Shown here: positions 1 to 7,160 of the stretch, in pieces
Position numbering within the stretch: position 1 is the stretch's first letter
How the letters are laid out: the number at the start of each line of letters is the position of its first letter
Assembly (NCBI GenBank): GCA_964628455.1
Contig: CAZVPD010000032.1
Coordinates: forward strand, 1 to 26,514
From: JAQVWU01 sp964628455
GTDB lineage: Bacteria; Bacillota; Clostridia; Oscillospirales; CAG-272
Reading direction: 5' to 3'
DNA length: 26,514 nucleotides
Translations under genes and position numbers: made by a program
The notes under the pieces: generated by a model
What the model saw: only the letters and a program-made list of their open reading frames with translations
Told to the model about the DNA's origin: nothing
Database searches by the model: none

Positions 1-2068
1 CAGAGTCCGCGGAAGCGGTGTTGTTGAAGCAAAAGAAACATATGCCGTCGGCTCACCGTCAACTTCGACGGTAAAAGATATCGGTGTAAAAGCAGGAGAT
101 CATGTTGAAATCGGCGATGTGATGTTTTTGCTTGAGAATAAAAAAGATGTGAATATAATTGAAGCGCGTGAAGCACTTGCTGCGCTGAAAGAAGAATACA
201 ACACGACACTCGGCACTCTCGGTGGTAATTACCTTGAAAAACAACTTATAATATCGGAGGCTCAGTCAGCGTTATCGGAAGCCAGAAACAAAAGGTATAC
301 GGCGGACAAGGCGAAAGAACAGCTGGGCGGGGTGACTGCGTTCCTGAAGACGGCGACAAAGCTTTATACGCAGCTTTCAAATCAAAAAGCGAAAATCGAC
401 AATAAAATTACGGAACTCGAAGCGATAGACGGCATTGACGAGGTAAAGGCATCTCTGAATCATGCAAAATCAGAGGAAGCAAAATTGAAAACAAATCTGG
501 ATGATGCAAAATCCGCACAGGCAGAAGCACAGGACGCGCTTGAGAAAGCGAAAGAAAAAGCGGAGACCGATGCCGACCTGCTTGCCGTCGCTGTTGAAGT
601 TCGGGATGAATATAAGGCACAGAATTCCGGAACGGCAGTGGACGAAGCGACTTTTACCGCCAAAATTCGCGAAATCGAGGATCTTGAGCGTCAATATGCA
701 TATGATGTCGAAGACTATACTGCTGCGCAGTCGGAATATAGTAATTCCGTGCAGATTTTATTCGCTGCATGGCAGGAAGCGGTAAATGAATACAACACGG
801 CGGTTGCGAACGGTGCGGAAACCGAAACACTGGCAGGCCTGCAAACAGCCTGTACAGACGCGGAAAAAGCATATAACGACGCTGTCAATAATACGGAAAA
901 TTTGAAATCGATGCAGCGTGCGCTGAGAGAATCCGAAATAAACCTTCAGTATAAAAGGCAGGACCTTGAAACGCTGCGGCTGCAGTATGAGGATTCGCAG
1001 AACTATCTCCAAAGCCTGCAGTTTTATGAAGACGCGGTGGATATCGCAGAAAGCAGCAAGAAAGAAGCCGACAGGACGGTAACCGCCGCCGAAAAAGCGG
1101 CGGCTAAGGCAGTATCAGTCGTAACCGAAGCTGAAACGGCGTATTCGGAAGCAAAAAAGCTGCTTGAATTGCTTACGAGTGCGGATTCTCTGACATTGTT
1201 AAAAGCAGAATCGGAATCGCTGGATCTGCAGATGATGACAGCGGAATCCCAAAAAATCGCTCTGGAAGAAAAGCAGGCGGATCTGAATGCCGATGCCGCA
1301 GACACCGTTTCCGATTCCACCCTCAGATCTCTTGAAAACGTCGTAATAAAGGCGCAGAATGAACTGGCCTCCGAAATGGAAAAGAATAAGGCCGCAACGG
1401 AAGTCATTCAGATGAAACTGGATATTATCAATCAAAAAATTGCGGATAAAGAAGCCGAAATAAAAAAAATCGAAACAGGTGATTTTTCAACCGAGGTTAA
1501 AGCACCGATAGCAGGCATCATATCGGCCATTCATGTAACCGCAGGTTCCGAAATACAGCTTAACGACCCGATCGCCGATATCCGGCTTGTTGATAAGGGA
1601 TATTCGGTGACATTCAACGTGACGACAGACCAGGCAAAACGTATAAAAACAGGCGACAAAGCGAGTGTTGAATACTGGTGGGGCAACGATATTTCAGTCA
1701 CGGTCGAAAGCATAAAAGCAGATCCGTCCAATCCGGCACAGAGTAAGATTGTGACGCTTGCTATCAGCGGCGAAATTGAAGTCGGAACCGGTCTTTCGTT
1801 TAATATCGGCGAAAAGTCGATGAATTACGACAGCGTCGTGCCCAACAGCGCCGTAAGAGAAGACAATAACGGGAAATTTGTATTGATCGTCGAAGCCAAA
1901 AACACACCTCTCGGAAACCGTTATACGGCAAGGCGTGCCGACATTCAGGTTTTGGTTTCCGACGACACTTCCACTGCGGTAACAGGCATAACGTTCGGAG
2001 ATTTTGTCATTACCGCTTCGGCAGAACCGGTTACAGCCGGCATGCAGGTCCGGCTGATTGAATCATGA
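1..2068 (+). CDS. HlyD/MacA-like membrane fusion (periplasmic adaptor) protein, 5' end cut off
   Basis: The reading frame is open from base 2 to the TGA at 2066-2068, so the gene begins upstream of the window; at least 688 residues are present. The first visible residues (RVRGSGVVEAKETYAV, then VKAGDHVEIGDVMFLL) form the first half of a biotinyl/lipoyl-like barrel, with its second half at about bases 1490-1590 (VKAPIAGIISAIHVTAGSEI). Between them lie about 420 residues of Ala/Glu/Lys-rich heptads, a coiled-coil hairpin far longer than in MacA or HlyD. The C-terminal part is beta-rich, as in the family's beta-barrel and membrane-proximal domains. Such adaptors link an inner-membrane ABC or RND pump to the cell exterior. 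It overlaps the next gene by 4 bases (ATGA), which implies translational coupling. The membrane anchor and any ATPase partner are outside the window. Family is confident; substrate is unknown. Confidence 0.88.
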   Translation, partial: RVRGSGVVEAKETYAVGSPSTSTVKDIGVKAGDHVEIGDVMFLLENKKDVNIIEAREALAALKEEYNTTLGTLGGNYLEKQLIISEAQSALSEARNKRYTADKAKEQLGGVTAFLKTATKLYTQLSNQKAKIDNKITELEAIDGIDEVKASLNHAKSEEAKLKTNLDDAKSAQAEAQDALEKAKEKAETDADLLAVAVEVRDEYKAQNSGTAVDEATFTAKIREIEDLERQYAYDVEDYTAAQSEYSNSVQILFAAWQEAVNEYNTAVANGAETETLAGLQTACTDAEKAYNDAVNNTENLKSMQRALRESEINLQYKRQDLETLRLQYEDSQNYLQSLQFYEDAVDIAESSKKEADRTVTAAEKAAAKAVSVVTEAETAYSEAKKLLELLTSADSLTLLKAESESLDLQMMTAESQKIALEEKQADLNADAADTVSDSTLRSLENVVIKAQNELASEMEKNKAATEVIQMKLDIINQKIADKEAEIKKIETGDFSTEVKAPIAGIISAIHVTAGSEIQLNDPIADIRLVDKGYSVTFNVTTDQAKRIKTGDKASVEYWWGNDISVTVESIKADPSNPAQSKIVTLAISGEIEVGTGLSFNIGEKSMNYDSVVPNSAVREDNNGKFVLIVEAKNTPLGNRYTARRADIQVLVSDDTSTAVTGITFGDFVITASAEPVTAGMQVRLIES

Positions 2069-3189
2069 AAAAAATACCGATCAAAATGCGTGCTATCATC
2101 CCGGCCGCTGTCACCGTGTTTCTGATGCTGCTGTTTTTTATTCTGGGCATGGCTGCGTCCTCGATGGCTTCGGGTATGGTTTCTCAGAATGCCGCAGAAA
2201 GATGGGGTGAGGGCGGCGACAAAAATTATGCTCAGATATCCTGTTTTCTTTCCGTCGACGCTGCTTTTACGGCAGGCGATATCCCGCGGTTCCGGATATC
2301 GGTGGATTCCGCCCTGAAGGAAGCATCTGTAACCGCGGATAATCCGTTATCAAAGCTTTGGATTGACGCATACAGCACAGAAGCAAAATTCAGCGCAAAA
2401 ACAGACCGCGGGAGTATCGATGCTTCGGTTACTGCGGTCGGCGGTGATTTCTTTACGATCCATCCGATGAAATATTTATACGGTTATGCGTTTTCACCCG
2501 ATGATATCATGCGGGACAGAGTGGTCCTCGATACCGATGCGGCATGGCAGCTGTTCGGCTCGTTTGATATCGTCGGACGTACGCTGACCGTATCGGGGGT
2601 AAATTGTATTGTGGCAGGCGTCGCGGAACGAAAAAACGATGAAGTGCCGGAAAAAATCTTCAGTCTCGCCTATGGTGATAAACCGCGGATTTTTATTTCA
2701 TACGATCTGCTTGAAAGCATCCGTCCGGATACTCCCGTATCGTGTTATGAAGCCGTACTCCCCGCCCCGGTTTCCGGTTTCGCGTTCGATCTGATAAAAA
2801 GTAAAATCGGTGTAGATTCTCCAGATGCGGAAATCATCGAGAATTCGGCAAGGTATGATTTTTTGCCCCTGACCGGAACCATCCGAAATCTCCCAGTCCG
2901 GTCAATGAGATCAAGCCGTATCGTATATCCTTATTGGGAAAACACTGCGGGCGTCATCGAGGATTACCTTGCGCTGATTCTTTTCGTCAGGATCCTGTGT
3001 GTTGCGGCAGTCGGTTTGGCTGTGTTTGTTCTTTCGGTAAAGTTTATGACGGGTCATCGGGTAAAACGCGAAAACTTAATCGAAATGAAGGACAGTCTTT
3101 TCGCATTTATATTGAAAACATTAAAAAAAATGAAGTATGCCAAAAATACTCCCCCCGAATCAAAGGAGAATAAGAATGATTCCGAATAA
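2065..3189 (+). CDS. Two-span membrane protein with MacB-like extracellular core domain (ABC permease-like)
   Basis: 374 residues. A basic N-terminus precedes one transmembrane segment (about residues 10-33), followed by a large extracytoplasmic region of about 260 residues. That region has the feel of a MacB periplasmic core domain: pieces such as DFFTIHPMKYLYGYAF, VVLDTDAAWQLFG and VGRTLTVSG. A second hydrophobic span lies at about 300-328, before a basic cytoplasmic tail. A normal MacB/FtsX-type permease has three C-terminal helices; only one is seen here, so the protein looks like a reduced permease or an accessory subunit. The start codon overlaps the adaptor's stop (ATGA), and the end overlaps the next gene by 14 bases. 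The neighbours argue for one complex with the adaptor. Domain assignment is by pattern only. Confidence 0.68.
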   Translation: MKKIPIKMRAIIPAAVTVFLMLLFFILGMAASSMASGMVSQNAAERWGEGGDKNYAQISCFLSVDAAFTAGDIPRFRISVDSALKEASVTADNPLSKLWIDAYSTEAKFSAKTDRGSIDASVTAVGGDFFTIHPMKYLYGYAFSPDDIMRDRVVLDTDAAWQLFGSFDIVGRTLTVSGVNCIVAGVAERKNDEVPEKIFSLAYGDKPRIFISYDLLESIRPDTPVSCYEAVLPAPVSGFAFDLIKSKIGVDSPDAEIIENSARYDFLPLTGTIRNLPVRSMRSSRIVYPYWENTAGVIEDYLALILFVRILCVAAVGLAVFVLSVKFMTGHRVKRENLIEMKDSLFAFILKTLKKMKYAKNTPPESKENKNDSE

Positions 3190-5479
3190 AATCCTGATAA
3201 AAATTACGGCTTTGATATTTGCAACGCTTTTTTTACTGATGCCGGGGCTGGCAGGCTGCAAAAATAAAGAGACCGCGGTCAAAACAAAACTGGAAAATGT
3301 TTACAGATCGGAATTTATAGCCATGCCTGAGGAGGCTCAAAGCCTTGAAAGGCTTTTTATAATGAACGGAAAATTTTATTTTACGGGTTATTCTTATACT
3401 GATGAAAAATCACAGACCATCCTGTATTCCATGGAGCAGGACGGAACCGGACTCACGGAAATAATGACTTTCGAAAACACGGAATCCTATATGACCGCCC
3501 TTACCATGCTGTCTGACGGGACCATATGGGTCGTTGTCACCACATCATCTTCAAATGAGGAAACCGGTGAATACAAAGAGGATTTTTCACTCGTTAAATA
3601 CTCGGCCGACGGTACGGAACAGTTGAATCTGAATCTGAAAGACATCATCACCGACCGTGAAAATCTGTATATTTATACACTGAGCGCCGACTCGAAGAAC
3701 AACCTGTATGTCATCGTGGAAAACAGCGTTTATGTCCTGGATTCCGACGGGAAACTCAAGAACAAGGCTGAAATCGAAAACGGATACGTCAATAATATAA
3801 AAATCGATGCCTCTGACAATGTTTTTGTCATCTACAACGACAGCACTTCGTATAAGTCGATCATTAAGAAAATAGATCCCGAAACCGGCTTGTTAAGCGG
3901 TGAATATTCGTTGGGTTCCGCATCGAATTATTCATACAGCATGACTACGGGCGGTGAAGGTTCGGCCTATGATTTCTATTATAATAATACGGTTTCTTTG
4001 TGCGGTTTTAATTTTGAGACGCAGGAATCGGTGGAATTGTGCAACTGGATCAATTCCGATGTCAATACAAATCAGCTGAATAATTTTCTGGTGATCAACG
4101 ACGACAAGATCATCTGCACCCTTTATGACGAAATTGATTTCAAGCAGAAACTGCTCGTTCTTCACCGCGTTCCCGAAGAAGAAGTCGTTGAAAAATATAT
4201 CCTCACACTCGGCGCGGCCTGGGTGGATTATTATATCCGCTCGTCCATCATATCGTTTAACCGTTCCAGTGAAGAATACCGCATTGTCGTAAAAGATTAT
4301 TCTGTCTATAATACCGAAGGCGGAGACGGAACCCAGGCGGTAACAGCCTTGAATAACGATATAATAGCTGGCAATATTCCGGATATTCTGCAGATCAACA
4401 GCGATATGCCGTCGGACAGTTATATCTCAAAGGGATTGTTCGCCGATTTGAATACTTATATCGACGGCGATCCCGAAATCAGACGTTCGGATTATCTGGA
4501 GAATATATTCGAGGCGTTTTCGATAAACGGCAGTCTGTATGAGCTGACCCCGTCTTTTTCCGTGCGGACGGTTTCGGGGAAAACCTCGGTTGTGGGCAGC
4601 GCGTCGGGATGGAACATGGATGAATTCAATGCCGTATTGGCAAAATATCCGGATTCTCTTCCGTTTTTTGATGTCACACAGACTGTTATGCTTGACAATA
4701 TCTGTACGATTACAGCCGATCAGTTTATCGATAAGAATACGGGCAAATGCAATTTCGACAGCGAAGGTTTTATCAAGGTTCTGCAGTTTGCAAAAACTCT
4801 CAGCTCCAAAAGCGTCTGGGAGGATGGCGGCGGAATCCCGATCGATATGTATTCCAAAGACATGGGGAATGATTTTTGGACCGAAATGGAAACAGCCTAC
4901 AGGGAAAACAGAGTTCTGCTCCAGGTCGAATATTTTAACTCGTTCCGCGGTTACTGGCAGCTGATGAAGGGCACGTATGGCGAGGATATTAATTTTATCG
5001 GATTTCCGACGGACTCCCGAAACGGTTCGGCCGTCAACCCGACTTTTAAACTGGCTATGTCGGCAAAATCAAAATTATCGGAAGGCGCCTGGCAGTTTTT
5101 ACGCTATTTTTTAACCGATGAATATCAGAACACGATAACCAATGAATTTCCCGTAAAACTTTCCCGGATTGACGCTTTGGCGAAGGAAGCAATGCAGCCT
5201 TATTCATGGACCGATGAAACCACGGGTGAAGTGATCGTTTACCCCTCCGAATGGTGGATCGGCGGAGAATCGATCGTGATCGGCGAAATCACACAGGAAT
5301 ATGTCGACATTGTCAAGAATTATCTGCGTTCCCTGACTCAGGTGGTTCGTTATGATACCAGTATGATGAATATTATCAACGAAGAAGCCGCAGCGTTTTT
5401 TGCGGGGTCAAAATCAGCGGAGGAAACCGCCAAGATCATTCAGAACCGCGTTTCGATCTATGTCAGCGAAAGCCGCTGA
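3176..5479 (+). CDS. Lipoprotein with N-terminal propeller-like region and C-terminal extracellular solute-binding domain
   Basis: 767 residues from the ATG at 3176, which sits 7 bases after AGGAG at 3164-3168; an in-frame ATG 39 bases upstream has no such site. A hydrophobic signal ends in a lipobox (LAGC, Cys28), so the protein is lipid-anchored outside the membrane. Residues of about 45-330 are short repeats typical of a beta-propeller sensor or binding domain (for example NGKFYFTGYSY, SDGTIWVVV, DSKNNLYVIV, DASDNVFVIY). From about 340 to the end the sequence resembles a family 1 sugar-type binding protein (NDIIAGNIPDILQIN, LFADLNTYIDGD, WQFLRYFLTDEYQN). It is the third gene of the overlapping adaptor operon and is followed by a strong terminator. 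No importer permease is adjacent, so it may serve as a ligand sensor or capture subunit; that role is inference. Confidence 0.82.
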   Translation: MIPNKILIKITALIFATLFLLMPGLAGCKNKETAVKTKLENVYRSEFIAMPEEAQSLERLFIMNGKFYFTGYSYTDEKSQTILYSMEQDGTGLTEIMTFENTESYMTALTMLSDGTIWVVVTTSSSNEETGEYKEDFSLVKYSADGTEQLNLNLKDIITDRENLYIYTLSADSKNNLYVIVENSVYVLDSDGKLKNKAEIENGYVNNIKIDASDNVFVIYNDSTSYKSIIKKIDPETGLLSGEYSLGSASNYSYSMTTGGEGSAYDFYYNNTVSLCGFNFETQESVELCNWINSDVNTNQLNNFLVINDDKIICTLYDEIDFKQKLLVLHRVPEEEVVEKYILTLGAAWVDYYIRSSIISFNRSSEEYRIVVKDYSVYNTEGGDGTQAVTALNNDIIAGNIPDILQINSDMPSDSYISKGLFADLNTYIDGDPEIRRSDYLENIFEAFSINGSLYELTPSFSVRTVSGKTSVVGSASGWNMDEFNAVLAKYPDSLPFFDVTQTVMLDNICTITADQFIDKNTGKCNFDSEGFIKVLQFAKTLSSKSVWEDGGGIPIDMYSKDMGNDFWTEMETAYRENRVLLQVEYFNSFRGYWQLMKGTYGEDINFIGFPTDSRNGSAVNPTFKLAMSAKSKLSEGAWQFLRYFLTDEYQNTITNEFPVKLSRIDALAKEAMQPYSWTDETTGEVIVYPSEWWIGGESIVIGEITQEYVDIVKNYLRSLTQVVRYDTSMMNIINEEAAAFFAGSKSAEETAKIIQNRVSIYVSESR

Positions 5480-5490
5480 CCCCTCCGGAC

Positions 5491-5524
5491 AAGAGACTGC
5501 CTTTATCGATCGGGGCAGTCTCTT
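5491..5524 (+). terminator. Rho-independent terminator closing the adaptor operon
   Basis: A perfect 11-bp inverted repeat (AAGAGACTGCC at 5491-5501, GGCAGTCTCTT at 5514-5524) with a 12-base loop lies 11 bases after the stop codon of the binding lipoprotein. It is followed by a T-rich run (GTTTATATTTG). Its position between one operon's end and the next promoter fits transcription termination. Confidence 0.85.
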
Positions 5525-5535
5525 GTTTATATTTG

Positions 5536-5564
5536 TTGACAAGTTAAAAATCTCATGATATATT
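5536..5564 (+). promoter_or_regulatory. Sigma-A promoter of the fucosidase gene
   Basis: TTGACA at 5536-5541 and TATATT at 5559-5564 are separated by exactly 17 bases. The first box is consensus and the second is one base off TATAAT. It lies 12 bases after the terminator and about 70 bases before the fucosidase start, so it should open a new transcription unit. Confidence 0.8.
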
Positions 5565-5570
5565 TAACTT
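5541..5570. promoter_or_regulatory. 30-bp palindrome inside the fucosidase promoter, likely repressor operator
   Basis: The outer arms AAGTTAAA (5541-5548) and TTTAACTT (5563-5570) are perfect. Compared as 15-base half-sites the palindrome matches at 13 of 15 positions. It starts on the last base of the -35 box and covers the -10 box, so a bound dimer would block RNA polymerase. No regulator gene is in the window. Function is inferred from position and symmetry. Confidence 0.6.
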
Positions 5571-5633
5571 GATGATTTGTTTATTACGAAATGTATATAT
5601 TTTCGGATCATCTGACAGGATAAAGGAGAAATC

Positions 5634-7061
5634 ATGGGTACCAAAAAATTCGCACCGGTTTTTGAATCTTTATACGAATTCGAATGTCCCGAATGGTTTC
5701 TTGACGCCAAATTCGGGATCTGGAGCCACTGGGGACCGCAGTCGGTTCCGATGTACGGCGACTGGTATGCGCGCAATATGTATATCGAGGATTCGCAGCA
5801 GTATTTGTATCATGTCCGGCGTTACGGGCATCCGTCGGAATTCGGATTTAAGGATATCTGCGCTTTATGGAAAGCGGAAAACTTCGATCCCGATGCTTTA
5901 ATGAGCCTATACTATAATGCCGGAGCCCGCTATTTTGTAGCCCAGGCTACCCACCACGACAATTTCTTTAATTATGATTCGGCAGTCAACCGGTTTAATT
6001 CCGTGAACATCGGTCCGCATAAAGATATCTGCAGTCTCTGGAAAAATGCCGCCGATAAAAAAGGGATGCCGTTCGGATTGACGGAGCATCTTGCGGCTTC
6101 TTTTTCATGGTGGAAGAACAACAAGGGCTGCGACAAATACGGCCCTTATAAAGGAATCCCCTATGACGGCAGCAATCCCGAATATTATGATTTTTATCAT
6201 GACAACCGGGAACATACCGCCGAAGAGAGCACGCCCTGGCTGACAGGGAATAAAAATTTTATGAATTACTGGCAGAGATCCGTATTTGAAATGATCGACG
6301 TCTTTAAACCTGATCTGCTGTATTCCGACAGTGAACTGCCTTTCGGCAGCGGAAATTATTCGGTCGGATTGGAAGCGGTCGCCCGTCTGTATAATACGTC
6401 CGCCGCTGTTCACGGAAATAATCGCGCCGTATACAATCAAAAAAGCAGGGATGCAAAAATTTATAAAATCGGGATCCTTGATATCGAAAAAAGTCAGCTT
6501 CCGGGCATACAGCCCGACCCATGGCAGACAGACACCTGCATCGGGAACTGGTTTTATGATGTCAAGCAGGTTTATAAAAAGCCCGGACATATCGTCGAAA
6601 TGCTGGTTGATATAATTTCCAAAAACGGTGTCATGCTTTTGAACATCCTTCAGCGACCCGACGGTACGATTGACGAATGGGCCGTTTATATACTCGGAGA
6701 GATCGCAAAATGGTATTCGATTTGTTCCGAAGGCGTATACGGAACACGACCCTGGCGTATATACGGCGAAGGGATCAGCAAAGTGGTGATACATCAGTTT
6801 TCCGAGGATGAGGTTTCCTGGAACAACTCGGATTATCGTTTTACATCCAAAGGGAAAAACGTTTACGCTTTCATGATGCGCACACCGGAAGACAGGACCG
6901 CAGTGATAAAAAGTTTTAAAGAGGATGAGATCGCGGAACATGTGTCTCTTCTCGGATACGGCAATGTACCGTTTCATCAGATTTTCGGCATACTGACGGT
7001 TAAACTGCCTGATAATATGCCTGCCGAATACGCGAATTGCCTGAAAATAGCGTTTAAATAA
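5634..7061 (+). CDS. GH29 alpha-L-fucosidase, cytoplasmic
   Basis: 475 residues with no signal peptide, so it probably acts on imported oligosaccharides. The family hallmarks are in order. KFGIWSHWGPQSVPMYGDWY (about 26-45) matches the usual FGIFIHWG...SVP...EWY block. YFVAQATHHDNFFNYDS (about 100-116) contains the paired active-site histidines. DLLYSDSELPFG (227-238) carries the expected nucleophile Asp232. NGVMLLNILQRPDGTIDEW lies near the end. GH29 enzymes release terminal L-fucose by a retaining mechanism. The length is usual for short family members. The start is set by AAAGGAG 7 bases before the ATG. It has its own promoter with an overlapping palindrome. The next genes encode a GH106-like hydrolase and a PHP hydrolase, consistent with a glycan-degradation locus. 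The natural glycan is not deducible. Confidence 0.92.
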   Translation: MGTKKFAPVFESLYEFECPEWFLDAKFGIWSHWGPQSVPMYGDWYARNMYIEDSQQYLYHVRRYGHPSEFGFKDICALWKAENFDPDALMSLYYNAGARYFVAQATHHDNFFNYDSAVNRFNSVNIGPHKDICSLWKNAADKKGMPFGLTEHLAASFSWWKNNKGCDKYGPYKGIPYDGSNPEYYDFYHDNREHTAEESTPWLTGNKNFMNYWQRSVFEMIDVFKPDLLYSDSELPFGSGNYSVGLEAVARLYNTSAAVHGNNRAVYNQKSRDAKIYKIGILDIEKSQLPGIQPDPWQTDTCIGNWFYDVKQVYKKPGHIVEMLVDIISKNGVMLLNILQRPDGTIDEWAVYILGEIAKWYSICSEGVYGTRPWRIYGEGISKVVIHQFSEDEVSWNNSDYRFTSKGKNVYAFMMRTPEDRTAVIKSFKEDEIAEHVSLLGYGNVPFHQIFGILTVKLPDNMPAEYANCLKIAFK

Positions 7062-7104
7062 AGAAAAGCGCAAACTGATCCTGTAAACCGATCTGCTTAT
7101 ATAC

Positions 7105-7133
7105 TTGACAGTGCCTGCTTATTATGGTAAACT
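7105..7133 (+). promoter_or_regulatory. Sigma-A promoter of the GH106-like gene
   Basis: TTGACA (7105-7110) is followed after 17 bases by TAAACT (7128-7133), about 28 bases before the ATG at 7161. The GH106-like gene can therefore be transcribed independently of the fucosidase. No clear hairpin terminator is seen between the two genes. Confidence 0.65.
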
Positions 7134-7160
7134 GATAAAAAACCACAGCGGGGTAAAAAA

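Noticed and set aside
1024..1407. Ala/Ser-rich open frame on the - strand inside the adaptor gene
   Set aside because: It is the complement of the repetitive coiled-coil codons and has no independent support.
6105..7073. Long open frame (322 codons) on the - strand under the fucosidase gene
   Set aside because: It lies wholly antisense to a well-supported GH29 gene, has no recognisable motifs and has no ribosome-binding site; treated as a shadow of codon bias.
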